In this document: positions 1 through 11,874 of the stretch, piece by piece
Layout: the number at the start of each line of letters is the position of its first letter
Position numbering within the stretch: the stretch's first letter is position 1
Assembly (NCBI RefSeq): GCF_040802235.1
Contig: NC_133169.1
Location: 47,065,034 to 47,129,033 of the forward strand
DNA from: Manis javanica
Taxonomy: Eukaryota > Chordata > Mammalia > Pholidota > Manidae
Length of the DNA: 64,000 nucleotides
Direction: 5' to 3'
Program-made: the position numbers and the translations under genes
Notes under the pieces: generated by a model
What the model was told of the DNA's origin: nothing
Databases searched by the model: none
What the model saw: the letters and a program-made list of their open reading frames with translations, nothing else

Positions 1-639
1 ATACACCTTGTCATTTACCCATTTTTGTCTGAACACTCCTCATAATACTAAGCAGTCTTTTCCAACCAATCAGCTCTTACAAAACATTTTCTTCTTTAGT
101 AAATTAAGTCATGCTTTTCCAAACTGTTACTAGACTCCATTAGTGTCTCATATTATAAGTTAAACTACCCCCTTTTCAATAATGTGGCTGCTATAAAGAG
201 TGAATGCACACATTTATCCTTCTCGATCTTGAATAGACTTTCTAATGGTCACAGAGTGATGCCTAAAGAAAACATCCAAGTGTTTGGGGATATTTTATCT
301 GATTTCCATGAACATCTAAGATCCTACCTCAGAGCAGCTGAGTTCAAGCCCTCATAAAACAACTTCTTAAATACTTGGATATGGAAGTGGGACTAGGCCA
401 AAAGAAAACTTTTCATTAACAATGGGTCTCAGCATCCCACAGGAGGAATCCCCAGGTTAGTCATTAACCTGAGTTTACTGGGTCTGCCTTGTGCATGGGA
501 GGCTGGTCAGCCAGAGTCCATCCCTCTTACCAGGGGGTGCATTCTTTTCCCAAGTGAAAGGCTGTAATCACTTCTTGATATTTCATCATAGATCTACTTA
601 TCTAATCCTGGTATCTCTCCAGGATTGACTCACCCTAGG

Positions 640-830
640 ATTTTTAAATAAAATTTTTAGAGTATAGCTAATATACAATCTTAAGCTGGTTTTAAGCATA
701 CAATACAATGAGTCCACAGTTATATGTATTATTAAATGCTCACCCCAACTCGTGTAGTTACTATCTGTCAACATAGAAAGATATTACAAAACTACTGACT
801 GTATTCTTTATGCTGCAATTTCTTCCCCAA
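640..830 (-). repeat. Old L1 3'-UTR relic, antisense
   Basis: The stretch resembles the reverse complement of mammalian L1 3' UTRs: it runs from a segment about a poorly conserved 'gtataattgacatac'-like region into 'ccacagttatat', then the 'tagttac...tgtcaacatagaaag' and 'ttacaaaactactgact' phrases typical of that region. It is heavily diverged, so the subfamily cannot be given. Confidence 0.4.
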
Positions 831-2329
831 GATTCACCCTAAATTTAAAACAAAACTTAAAGTTTCTATATGGAGCTATGCCAAACTAAAAATCCACCTC
901 TTCCATGCCTTTGGCCTATTTTGCTTGGAGAAAATTACATTAAAATATGCATTTGGCATATTTTACCTGCTTTTCATAATTATTCATCTAGTGAGTTGTG
1001 GAGAAGGAATTCAAAATTCAGTATGAAATACAGGGGACATGACAAGAAGAGATGAGAAAGGGGGAAGGAAGCAGGTGGGGGAGGGGAGAGGAAGGAGAAA
1101 GAAACAGATGAAGTAACAAGGAAGCCCTACATTTTCTCAAAGTTATTCAACTTAAGTATATTAAGAGGTATAAACGTGAGGTAAACCAAACTTTATAAAA
1201 ATTAAATTCATTCTATATCTCTATACTCATTTTATAAATAAAAACGGAGGTGGTCTTGTTGGGGAAGGTGAACAACCTAGGTAATGATAATGACAATGAT
1301 GATAACAATAATAAATACCATGACAGGCTACTTCTCATGCACTGCATCTGGTGATAGGCACATTGCTTACATGATTGCTACCACAGTTTCACTAGACACA
1401 GAATCCTCTATCCAGCACATAAAATAATATGCATTTCCAGCCATTTAGAATGCTATTCAGTGACCAATTCTTCTTGAGGAATACCTTATATGAATCTTAA
1501 ATAAATATAAAAGTTCTTCAATTAGGCATATCATTGATTTGCCCAGAATCTTCTGTCCAGGGCAATGTGGTTCACTCACTGCACATCTGCCAATGGGTCC
1601 CAGACAGATGCTGACTCTCGCAGCCCTTGATGGATCTGTAGCCTCTGGGCCAACCACAGCCAGCAGGGAGTTGATGAGGCTGTCAGGAGCCACCTTGGTT
1701 TACTGTATTCCACAATGCTTCCATTTATTTTGGCATCTGTGCTGGGAAAATGGTTGAACAGTGCTGGTATAACAACTCATTGTCAAGTTTGCTAAAGAAA
1801 ATAGCACAACTTATGGAATATCATAATTTTTCATCTAGTATTGAATTTAGTTATCTTGTAAAAATACCACAGAGTCCAAACTATTTATGTACGATAGATA
1901 TGTTGTGACTGCAAACTTCCTTTCTTCATGTCTCCTGCTCATCTTTCTCTTTTAACTCTCCTTCAGCTCCTCCAGCCTTCCCAGTAATATTCATCAGACC
2001 AAGATAGAAACGGACATGGCACCTATATTCCGAAAGAGCAGCTCTAAGGCTGGATGTTTGCATTCCCAGGCCCTGGTTTGATTTCAAATAATTCTGCCCA
2101 CTCACAGCCTTCCAGATTGCTAACACTTTGTACCATGAGAAGGCATAAGTTAATATGTATTTTTAGAACATTCTTTCTAGATTTCTAAAGATTTTAGCTC
2201 TCTGTGTATGTCCCTTAAAGACAGAGACACATATCAATAGTTCCATAACTGGAGACTCAAATATGGAAGAATAAATCATGAAGACACTTTGAGACCCGGG
2301 GGAAGGAACATTTCACAGCAGGTAGAATA

Positions 2330-2590
2330 TTGGATCTAAACAGTGACTTGGAAATCATATAATTCAACCATATCCTTTGAGGAATGATTAAATTAAAAGG
2401 CTCAGAGGAAATACTAAAGATCCTTGAACCTGGAATAAGGATAACTGGGCAACAGGTGCAGCTGTGCCCCTTTCCGTGTGTCCTTGGGCAGAGAATTCCA
2501 GTCTCAGTGCTGGTTTTCCATTTGTTAAATAAAAAGGTTTGGCTCGATTATCCCTGAGATTACTTTGAGCTTTAATGTTCTGTGTTGCAG
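2330..2590 (+). repeat. MIR-family SINE relic
   Basis: The segment carries the MIR core and tail order: 'gtgtccttgggca' followed by a 'tccatttgttaaataaaa' equivalent of the 'catctgtaaaatgg' phrase, then a tail ending near 'tttaatgttctgtg' that resembles MIR3/THER-type SINE ends. Divergence is high, as expected for an element older than the placental radiation. Confidence 0.5.
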
Positions 2591-3339
2591 AATTTAGATG
2601 GTCTTTTCTTATTTTCCATTTTAACCCTTAGTGCTTTATTAGGTTGCTTCATCGAAAGCAATTTTATCACTATTACCACGTGGGCTTAGTATCTGTCTAT
2701 TTGTTATGAAATAACTAAAGGAAGAAAATCATGTTTGGAGCATTTCTCTTGAGATTATTGAAAGTGCTCTAGGATATTTCTAAACAAAGACTGGAATCCC
2801 TAGAAGTCGAGCTTTAAAGGCAAAGGTGTTGATGCAAACATCAAAGGAGCTTGTAAAGCAGATGGCAGAACCTAACCAGAGCACACGTGAAGAATCAGGC
2901 ATCTAAGGCGGAGAAAGCACAAACACAGGTTGAGAATTAGGGGATAAAATTTTATATACTTATCTGGCTCATTATGGAAGAGTAGATGCTCAATATTGGG
3001 AGAATTCCATCTAGATTACACTAAAATTATTTACATCAGAACCAAAGAGTCCTAGTGAGCACACTATAATGGAACCAGATAGAAATTCACCTCATGTTTT
3101 CATCATGCAAACTTTTTTCTGACTATACCTGTGTGACCAAGACAAACACATGTGTCACATAAGTTTCCATTACAAGTCTCTCCACACCCGCCACATCTGC
3201 TTTCCTCAGGTCATTGCAGATGCACTTTGGAAGCCCATCCCTGGATGCTCTGCTAACCTAGACTAATTAAAACCCCAGCACCACTGGGAGCGGTATCCTT
3301 GGAGATGGCAGCAGGTGCTGGAGCCCAGTTGAAATACCA

Positions 3340-3520
3340 GGACACGTGGGAATGGGAACAGTGCAAGAGCAAGAGGGAGATGGAGAAAAGAGAAAAGGGG
3401 TCAGGAGGCAGGGGTCGTTAGAAACAGCAGAGGGAGGGATGCAGATTAGAAGGAGGAGGGGCAGGAGAAGCAGGAGGGGAGAAAGGCGTAAGCTGGGGGA
3501 AAGGCAGACCCCACTAACGG
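3340..3520. repeat. Purine-rich low-complexity tract
   Basis: About 180 bases on the + strand are dominated by A and G (runs of gagg, aggagg, gggga). Open frames on both strands here are a by-product of this skew and are not genes. Confidence 0.6.
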
Positions 3521-4164
3521 CAAACATACTATAGACTTCCTAGCACGTGGCTGGTGGGGAGAGAATGGGGTAATGCTGAAAAGAACTGTGTTAAAGAATG
3601 TGTGATATTTATTTTAGTGAAACAATTTCTATAATTTTACTGCCAACTATATGTTCAAACTAAGCTGGAGAGAAATGCATGGGAAATATGCCTGGAAGCA
3701 TGTGGCCCCCTTTCATTCACTGGATCAGGACAGGAGGGAGGCAAGCCTCCCAAAGCTGGCTGGGTAGTTTCCTTTATGTTAGGGTGTTTTACCTTTTTTT
3801 TTCTTTTTTTTTTTTTTTAGTATCTGAAGATAGATGGAAATCTGTATGAAGTGACTTTATGGCAAACAGCCACTGATGATACCCTAGAAGCCAATGACTC
3901 TTTTTTATCACAAGGGTGTGTGACATTAGTCAGACTAAAAGCAGTCCTTGAAACATGTCTGTATGTTCTATTAATGGCCTTATGTTAGAGTTCGAAGGCC
4001 CTGAGCGCCTCTGTAACCTCCTCTCTGCAAGAATTAAATCTGGCTGAAGTGCAGTGTTGGGCAATGAGATCACTCCTGGAGCAGAAGTGGGTGCGGGAGG
4101 CCAGTTTCCAGGCACCTTCTCTGTGGTGACGGGTCACTTATAGTAATACATCATGGCATGTAGT

Positions 4165-4350
4165 ACCTTCCAGAGCTGAAGTTGCTTTGCACTAGGAATC
4201 TCATCTTCTCTTAAAAGTATCCCTCTGAGATAAAAAGTAGGTTAGAATATCCTATTTTAATATACTGAGAAACAGGAGTTCAAGAAATTAATTTATTCCA
4301 AATGACATAGAAAATTTAACTATAGTTAGATCTTAACAAGGGTTATAATG
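4165..4350 (+). repeat. MIR SINE relic
   Basis: The order of phrases matches MIR: a 'ctcatcttctcttaaaa' region, then 'atatcctattttaatatactgagaaacagg' in place of the 'cccattttacagatgaggaaactgagg' core, followed by a 'caaatgacatag' equivalent of the 'aaggtcacacag' tail. It is strongly diverged. Confidence 0.45.
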
Positions 4351-6013
4351 GCAAAGTGTCTCTGCAATGAAGATTTAAGTTTTCTAATCTCACTCTTCTT
4401 TGCCTATCCAGCATCACTTATAAGGCATATTCACTATTCCTAAATCAGAAAATGACCAACTTCTAGCCCTAGGCTAGGTCATTTTCTCCATGACACAGGT
4501 GTTAGAAAATAAAGTTTAAGAAAGTGAAGGGTTGGGCTGAGGAATCCTCGGAGATCAGGACACAGTGGTGGAGTCTAAAAGTTGACTCCAATTTTTGGGT
4601 CTAATGGGTGTAAATGAGGGAAGACAATGAGCTTATATTTCGGAATAAGAAAAAATGCTATCTTTCACCCATCTGTCTTCTTTGGAAAAGCAAGACAGAA
4701 AAATAAGGTGCCTTTGAAAGCTCCACAATAAAGGTTTCTCCCTTTGTTTTCCAGGGTGTAGAAGCATTAGATTTTCTGAAACACATATGAACTCCCAGCT
4801 GACTTGTTTGTAAACATTTAAATCACCCCATACTTATAAATTTTAAAACCAAACTTTTACAAAATTAAATATTGTTCTTTGTAAGGCACAATATCCCTTT
4901 TTTAGGTAATGAAATGTGTGGTAAGTAAACTCCGCAATAGGAGAGTAAGAAGATGCAAAGACTGAGGATTTAAAATTAGAGTTTAGTCAAGTGGGGAAAA
5001 GCATGGGAAAGAGCAGAGATAAAAGCAACTTTCTCTACTTCGGAAGAGTACTGGCTAATAAACAATTATAAAAAAGATTAAATAAATTAAGCTAAATGAA
5101 GATATAAAACAGAAAAAATTAGTAATGTATATTAATTTTCTCAAAAAGAAAAAAACCCTTTAACCCTCAAAAGAATCACATTCCTTTTACATGAAAATTT
5201 TATAAAATGAAAAATAAACTAGGCCACCAGACAATTTAAGTACAGTGAAAAACGTGATTTCAAATTGCCCTGTTTGTTTCTATTAAACGATATCATTCAG
5301 AAGCTGGAACAATGAAGGATCGAGCAGGTAGGACTCATTTATCTTTATCAAAACTACATTAAAAAGTTGAACAACCCGTTGTTCTAGATAATATCTTGCA
5401 AAATTTTATGGGGCAAAAATTAAGTGGCTGGTCTTCTCCAAAATTTTATGTGCGCTATTATGTCCACAACTCATGTGGATGGAATTCAGCTGAGAAGATT
5501 AGTTACACAGAGTCAAACCAATTTTTTTTCCAACAAAAGATGATACCGATACTGGCTTGACTGAATTAAATGTAGGCGACCAGAAGCATCATTTGTAGGA
5601 AAATTCATGAGACATTGAAATACATTTGAGATACAATCAAAACAACATTTAGTAAGTTAATATCTTTGAAGTGGTAAATGTGTAAAGTGTCTAAAGACAA
5701 ACATTGGTGAGCAGCTGGAGAAGTAGCTGAGATGAGCATTTCCTCTGCCCTGACAGACCACAGCAGGAAACGGAACTGCGTGATTTCCAGGGGATGCACG
5801 CTTTGTGGAGAGCAGATGGGTGCCTGCTGAGGCTCCAGCCTGACTCCTACTCCATCCCAAATCCTCCCGGATCTGGCTCTCACACCTTTCAAAAATGGCC
5901 ATATCCTCGAAATTCTATAGTCAACTCTCTAAATCCCAATAGTTGCTGGCATGTGGGTGATTTGTTAAGTTCTTAGGTGAAGAATATTTAAATCCACATG
6001 TTATGATAAAGTC

Positions 6014-6991
6014 TTACATCCACTCTTCAAACTTAGCAGCAAATGCAGTTTTTTTTAGAAACTGGTTCCTTCCTGAGGGCAAGCACCTCCTCAGCGCCTT
6101 CTGTAGGGCCCCTGTGACATCCTTGTTCCTGAAGCCGTAGATTAGTGGGCTGAGAAGGGCACTGAGGGTAGTGTAGAAGGCAGACACAGCCTTGTCCTGT
6201 TCGGGGGTTGTGGTAAGAGTGAGGCAGCACGTGGGTGTACATGGCGGCTCCGTAGAACAGGCTGCCAGCTACCATGTGTGAGGAGCAAGTGGCCACTGCC
6301 TTTCCCCTCCGTCTGCCTCACTCATCCTGTGGACCGTGATGAGAATCCTTGTGTAAGAGGCTGAGATGATGGAGAAAGGGATGAGCATGGTGATGCAGCA
6401 GTCACACATGGCCGCCTCATAATCCGAGGTGACCGTGCAGGAGAGTTTCAGGAGGGCGGGGACCTCACAGAAGAGGTGGTTGATTTCCCGAGAGGCACGG
6501 AAAGGGAACTGCATGGCGACTGGTGTGAGCAAGAAGCCGTCTACAGACCCTCCCAGCCAGGCTGCCAGCACAATGAGTAAGCAGACATTGCAGCTCATGA
6601 GGGCAGGACAGCGGAGGGGGTGGCAGTGGGCCACGTAGCGGTCATAGGCCATGAGGCCCAGCAGGAAGCACTCGGCACCTGCTTGGTCAAGTAGAGGAAG
6701 TGCTGGGCAGTGCAGGCTGTGCAGGAGCTGGCCCGCTGGTCCACCATCCAGTCCACCAGCACCTCAGGCTCAATGGTGGAGATGTACAGGAGGTCCAGGA
6801 GCGTGAGCTGGCGGAGCAGGAAACACATGGGGGTGTCGGGGGGGGCGGTCCCGGGGATGACGGTGATCATGGCGGTGCTGCTGGCTATGGAAATGGCAAA
6901 GCCCAGGAGGATGAGGACAAAAAGGAGCCAGGGAAAGCGGCCGTCCCAGGAGGACAAAGTCATCGTACATAGAATAGCTTCCCTGCTCCAT
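6014..6991 (-). pseudogene. OR-A: broken olfactory receptor, OR2T27-like
   Basis: This is the relic of a single-exon class II odorant receptor, a seven-helix G-protein-coupled receptor of olfactory neuron cilia. The N terminus (MEQGSYSMYDDFVLLG) and the following RFPWLLF segment closely match what I recall of human OR2T27. Other family landmarks are visible in order: TAQHFLYLT in helix 3, MAYDRYVAHCHP after it, REINHLFCEVPALLKLSC in loop 2, [21 protein letters not shown] in helix 6 and a degenerate [12 protein letters not shown] in helix 7. Reading these requires at least four frame changes (near 6,945, near 6,690, near 6,300 and near 6,215), so no full receptor can be made. The ATG is at 6,991-6,989. 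In this copy the usual LHTPMYF motif has become DTPMCF. It is transcribed opposite to OR-B, OR-C and OR-E. Family is secure; the exact OR2T27 assignment is from memory. Confidence 0.88.
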
Positions 6992-8386
6992 GGCTCTGCA
7001 GGTTACATGAAAGAGAGGTGGATATGGTGGGTGAAGTTGGACCCCAAAGATAAATATTTGATTTGCTTCAAGTATTGTCATACAGCCATGGACAAAGCAA
7101 GACATATTAATCATATCTCGTTATGTAATTTCCCCCTTTTTCTAATACTTCCTGGGGTTGATTCCAGCTAATGGGCTGCTTTGAGAAATTGGTCTTTATC
7201 CTTTGGGTCCTAAGTAAGTCCCACCCCCAGGGATGAAGTTGGGAACTTTAAGTGCCTGGGAGAGCCTGAGCGGCTATATCACCCTATGCCATCACCCATT
7301 CAAGGCTGATATGTTTGATTTGCTGACTATTACTTCTGAACTTAAAGGTTATGATGAAACCACTTTGTGTCTTTGGGCTCAAAAACATTTATCTGTTTTT
7401 TGTTTTGTTTACATGCAATCTTACATTGAGGAGAAAATACATAAAAGAGAAAACATAGAACGTCATACTGGATAGGGATGAACTGGTGGGTAATAAAAGG
7501 ATGGAATTCCCAACTTATATACTTCTTCTCCTACACTAGACTCCAGTTCTCACAATTAGAAATCAGTTAGAAGATTTCTCCAGAGCATATATTTTGCCTA
7601 TAAAAAGATTACAACCTTGACTAATTTCACCTAATTTACACCATTCTTCCCACATTTTTACACTGTAAACTCCCACATTTTACATTGTGAGTGCTTAGCA
7701 TATGTTCATTAGGTATTGTATATTTGAAAATAATGATTCCCTGTTGGATTAAGAAACATGTGCACTCTGAGCTTTGAGAGTCAATCTAAGAAATCTTAGA
7801 AAGAAGATAATAAGAGAAAAATTTGGGGTCAGATAATGTTTATTTTCCTTCTTTTAGCAGAAAACTGGTAATATACAACTGACCAACATAATTAGTGAGA
7901 TGGTAGCAAAAACTACTGAGTAACTTTTCTAATAGAAAAATGAATTGGAGAGAAACTGATTTAAATGATGCTGGAGGACATTGCCTCCCAAAAGAGAGGC
8001 TTCCCTACATAAACCTGAATTTTAGTTTACTAGATTTGTGCCTCTATAGCTATTTCAGATAATATTTCACCACACTTATGAACCAGTAGGTTACTTGACA
8101 GAAGGTTTCCACTGGTATCGGGTAGATCTATGCTGTCTCTTACGTTAGCCTGTAGTGATGTGGACTTTTGGGAAACTGGGACATGGCTGTTTTGAATGGA
8201 GATGTGCTATAAGCAAAAATTACAATGATGATTCAAAGACAGTGTGAAAAAAGATATGCAACATATAGCATTAACATGTATATGGGATATATATTGAAAT
8301 GAAATTCTGGATATGTCTAAATAATATAGGTTAAAATTAGTTTTATCTATTTCTTTTTACATTTTTAATGTGGCTTCTGGAAAATT
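6992..8386. other. Intergenic, nothing recognised
   Basis: The interval between OR-A and the retroviral fragment is AT-rich with only short open frames and no repeat I can name. It includes the presumed 5' side of OR-A. Confidence 0.5.
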
Positions 8387-8875
8387 TTAAATGACCCCTG
8401 CAGGGTCAAGGATGTCATCATCATATGGAGGAGCTGATGCCAACATGACTTTAGGTGCTGTTTGTTTCTCCTTTTTGGAAATTAAAGGAGTATCCTCATC
8501 AACTTCTCCAAGGGGATCTTCCTTTCTGTCTCTTTCTTTATTAGTGCCACATCCTTTCCTATTGCCTTTTGTTTTCTGCCTGTCGCTTTCCTCTTGAGAT
8601 TCTGAGTTGGATGACTTTTGCAGGAAGGTCTTTACCTGCTTTCTAGGTTCTAAAACCTCTTTGATTAAATCCCACAATGCAAAGGCATCTGTAGGGACCT
8701 TCTCAGGTCCGTGGCTAGCATAATATTCCTTTATCTCTTCTCCAACCTTCTGCCAGGTAGTGAGACTTACTGTGCCTTGGTCAGGAAACCAAGGACAACA
8801 TTCCTGGACAAAATGTAAGAATTTTGCTAATTGTTCATTGGTGACTTTTATACTCTTATCTCCAAGCATATGCAT
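8387..8875 (-). pseudogene. Fossil retroviral gag, matrix part
   Basis: The 162-residue open stretch contains a segment with CPWFPDQGTVSL, TWQKVGEEI and HGPEKVP in the order found in the matrix domain of JSRV-like betaretroviruses (family knowledge: CPWFP..GTV, W.KVGE.I, HGPEKVP). Downstream it becomes rich in charged residues (K, E, R), as the post-matrix region often is. Homology extends a little upstream of the first Met. It is a partial fossil of the ERV described above, not a host gene. Confidence 0.75.
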
Positions 8876-9037
8876 TAAAACTTCAATAAAGAGTCCTCTT
8901 TCTTAAGACTCAGTATGGCCCCTAGCTTAAAGTGTTCTGGATTCTCTGCCCTTCCTTGCCCTTTTATCCTTTACAGGGGGGTCTGCAGCACCCCGAGCAG
9001 AATCCTATCGATCCCCAAGATAAATGCTTACCTTCGA

Positions 9038-9055
9038 GCCCCACGTTGGGCGCCA
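9038..9055 (-). promoter_or_regulatory. tRNA-Lys-type primer-binding site of the ERV
   Basis: The minus strand reads TGGCGCCCAACGTGGGGC, the 18-base complement of the tRNA-Lys1,2 3' end used by betaretroviruses. It lies two bases inside the LTR edge (TGCA at 9,061-9,058), as expected. Confidence 0.85.
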
Positions 9056-9700
9056 CTTGCAGGAGTCCAGCTACTGCAAGGAGTGGGATGCCCAAAGGAT
9101 GAGACGGCATCGGCGAATGAGGAGACAAGACACGAGTCAGGCTGGGTGCATCTCCTAGCAAGCATGCTAGCAGTGTTTATTTATATGATATCAATTTCAG
9201 ACATTTGTCCTTTGATCAGTGATGTTACAATCTTCATTTGTCCTTTGATCAGTAATGATACAATATTTTTCTTTCTGTTTCTAACTTATTCCAACTCATT
9301 ACCTTTAATTGTAGACAGATATCATCATTTCCTGCTTTATGCTGTTCTATGTCTAACTTTTCTGACTGATTATTATGCAAATGATTTCTAAAGTGAGGCA
9401 TTCAAGGTGATAGGCAGTGGTCAAACAAAGGTCAGCTAATAGACTAGCTGCATATTGTTATTATCATCTAAGGGGTGAATACAGTAACCACATTTTATCT
9501 TCCTATAGTACTTGTTCTACATAGATATTCTTGTTTGGCTTGGGGGGTTCATAAACACCTATTATTGAATATGCCAGGCCATGTGATTCTAATGCTACCA
9601 TTATTGCAAAACGGAGGGCATGCTTCAATTAACTTCAAAGGGGTAGCTAAATTATTTAATTCTGGGTTTTCCCCTGAATTACTAGTTTCCTTATGATAAG

Positions 9701-10059
9701 TGTTCTAAATGCTTACTTGAAAATCACTGTTCCCATCAGGGTTGCTTGTGTTATCAGGAAGATGATAAACTCCAAGCAAAAGCCCAATTATCATGATAAT
9801 AACCAAAAACAAAAGGACAGGTAGAAGGAGGAGCCAGCTGTGAGGATACCTGCTTTGCAGGTGCCCTTCTTGTGCCTGGACTTTGTCAAACAGCCTGAGT
9901 GGCACGGCTCCTGCCAGGTGAATCTGGAAGGCATTGCGCTGAGCTGAGCCACACAGAGACAAACACTGTATGGCCTCACTTACATGTGGAATCCAAAAAA
10001 CAAGCACACAGACAAGCAATTTCATATTAACACAGAATAGAATTTAAAAAAATAAAACT
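9701..10059. other. Short retroposon debris, no gene
   Basis: The part near 9,960-10,030 resembles an L1 3'-UTR on the minus strand except that the phrase 'cctcacttacatgtggaatc' is read on the plus strand, so orientation is mixed. A 106-residue minus-strand open frame (9,705-10,025) contains a hydrophobic run but starts in this repeat debris and matches no family I know. Confidence 0.4.
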
Positions 10060-10330
10060 ATGTATCCTCAGAAACCTTTCCATCTACAGCACTCCCTTTA
10101 ATGTGTCCTGTTATTCTGATTGAATGGTCATAAATTCCTTGAGTTGTCATTTATCCGGGAATTGTTTAATCTCTGCATATCTGAATGAGACTTTTGCTCT
10201 TAGAGGATTCTTGGTGAAGGTCCTTCAGGTTCAGTACATCAAGCATATCATGTCCCTTGCTTCCAGCCTATAAGGTTCTGCTGAGTAGTCTGCTGACAGC
10301 CTGATGGGGTTTCACTCATAACTAATATTT
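10060..10330 (-). mobile_element. L1 ORF1 C-terminal relic
   Basis: On the minus strand the sequence gives the L1 ORF1 C-terminal phrases in degraded form: a 'PIRLSAD' equivalent, then 'ETL..', then an 'F.DK..L.EF' end near 10,100. It runs in the same direction as the GC-rich block beside it (10,390-11,525), which may therefore belong to the same element. Confidence 0.5.
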
Positions 10331-10389
10331 GTAATTCTCTGGTTGACTTCAGTACTCCCTCCTTATAGATAAACTTTGTCTGTTATGCT

Positions 10390-11525
10390 TCCTGGTGTGC
10401 AGGGTAATGGGTTCATGAAGAAGGTATCCTTGGTGCACAGCAGCTGAAGACACTTTATTCTCAGTGCCCAGTTCTCCTTTAAGGTGGGACCCTAGGGTGC
10501 AGCTGGTGGGCAACAGGCAGGGCTGCCTTTCTGCTTGTCTGCCAGCAGTGGTTGGTCTGGGTCAGCAGAGGAGCCCGCAGGCCTCTGTGCCCTTTGGGTG
10601 CCTTGAGGCACTTCTGCTGGGATGAACTATAGGTAGAGCTGCTCTCTGCCTGCTTGTCAGCAAAGGCAGCTGCTGCTGGGCCAAGATGGCAGGACAGGGC
10701 AGGAGTGCAGGGAGCTGCTGTGGGCATCCTTCCAGTGAGGGAGCTAGAGTACAGGGCTGGTTCATGCACGCATCCACCATGTGTACTGGAGTAGGGCCAG
10801 GGGCACCTGGAAGTGTCCTCCCTCTGCCTGCAGGCACCGCAGTCTGCCCGGCTGAGTGGGCTGGGCAGGGCGGGGGCACAAGGAAGGACTGCCATGTGGC
10901 TGAGCTGCATGGAGGGAGACGGAGTGCTCGGAGCGGGTTCCTGTGAATACCCAGCCCGCTGGGCTGAGGCGTGGCTGGGGAGGCACCATCCACCTGCCCT
11001 TTATCCTCGGAAAGAGCTCTCTTGACCCATGCATCTGTGGCACACTGCTCACTGCTGGTAAACGGATCAATGTGTGGTCTCCACTTGGATCTCAGTGGGG
11101 CCAATGGAGGATGCCTTTCCTCCACAAGTTACAGGATCATGGCCTCCAAGAATGCTGCACATCTCCCTGGGGTACAGCCCTGTCACTCACCAAAGCCCAG
11201 TGCTACGTGGACTCATCTGCCTGGAGCATTTATCTGGGCCAGTGTGCTAGATTCCGAGCACTTATTCTCTCTCTGCTCCACTCCTCTCCCTCCCACTTGT
11301 GGGCTGGAATGGGGAACGGGTCTGGGTCCCAATCAGTCATGGCTCCATCACTTTACCCTTTGCAGTTTTGCCTTCTCTTCACCAGGTGCAGATGGTCTAT
11401 TCTGCTGCTTTCGGGTCATTTTCAGGGTTAGTAGTATTTGCGGCAGTCGCTTCCTTATTTTGTACAAGGAGGATGTCTCTGCTTTGCCTTCCTCCCCTGC
11501 CTTCATTTCTGCAGATCAGTAAGTT
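10390..11525 (-). repeat. GC-rich repeat of undetermined class (L1 5' end or LTR)
   Basis: A block about 1.1 kb long and richer in G+C than its surroundings. Its distal part (11,120-11,525) is repeated in inverted orientation at the right edge of the window (63,620-64,000), including the phrases around 'ctgattgggacccagaccc' and 'gctccaggcagatgagtcc' when read on the minus strand. The proximal part has an AATAAA near 10,455 on the minus strand. An L1 ORF1 relic follows in the same direction, which favours an L1 5' untranslated region, but a solo LTR cannot be excluded. Long open frames on this block (up to 187 residues) are rich in P, S and A with no recognisable domain and reflect base composition. 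Confidence 0.45.
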
Positions 11526-11874
11526 AGTATTTGCTTAATCAGAATCTCTATAATTTTCTAATACATGTTGATGTGTGACAGTGTCATCAAGAAACCCCAT
11601 GACCTGATTTCTGGCAACTCCAGTATAAAAACCAAATACTTTTACCCATATTTGTGAATTCTTCCCTTTCTTGGAAATTTGAAATCATAATGAGCAGTCC
11701 CATTTCTGCATGTGCATGGAAATTCCTCTGTTTAGGACAAGTGATACACACACACAGTGATACACACTCACACTCAATAAATATTTATTTACTCATTTCA
11801 GATGTAAATGAATGATTATTAAACCCAAATTTCTCTCCATTCATTTATGTGAATCTTCACAGAAACCATTAACT
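11526..11874. other. 5' flank of OR-B
   Basis: AT-rich, with a short CA-rich stretch at 11,745-11,778 that may correspond to the CA microsatellite found about 80-90 bases upstream of OR-C, OR-D and OR-E. The longer conserved 5' flank of those copies is not recognisable here. Confidence 0.4.

Larger units (their letters stand above)
1..6013. other. Gene-free left flank with scattered ancient repeats
   Basis: No coding region is supported here: every open frame is short, lacks recognisable domains and sits in AT-rich or purine-rich DNA. What can be named is listed separately: an L1 3'-end relic near 640-830, MIR-like SINE relics near 2330-2590 and 4165-4350, and a purine-rich tract near 3340-3520. 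The rest looks like old neutral sequence. Confidence 0.6.
8387..9700 (-). mobile_element. Fossil betaretrovirus-like (class II) ERV fragment
   Basis: Reading on the minus strand there is an LTR (about 9,700 down to 9,058; its outer edge is uncertain), a primer-binding site complementary to tRNA-Lys (9,055-9,038), a short leader and the matrix end of gag (8,387 to about 8,930). The order and orientation are those of the 5' end of a provirus. The LTR has a polyadenylation signal near 9,181-9,176. No protease, polymerase, envelope or second LTR is seen next to it, so the copy is broken and most of it is missing. The Gag segment resembles sheep JSRV/ENTV-type betaretroviruses. Age cannot be estimated because there is no partner LTR. 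Confidence 0.75.

Noticed and set aside
3267-3527. 86-residue minus-strand frame rich in L, P and S
   Set aside because: It is the complement of a purine-rich tract and the plus strand is open as well; no domain is seen.
8387-8875. Host-adopted Gag gene
   Set aside because: Only part of one matrix domain is present, beside its own LTR and primer site, with no host promoter or exon structure. A plain fossil is the simpler reading.
9705-10025. 106-residue minus-strand frame with a hydrophobic, membrane-like run
   Set aside because: It begins in L1-like debris, matches no family I know, and the hydrophobic run alone is weak evidence.
10562-11125. 187-residue minus-strand open frame
   Set aside because: It lies in a G+C-rich repeat, has P/S/A-rich low-complexity composition and no domain; overlapping frames on both strands are equally open.
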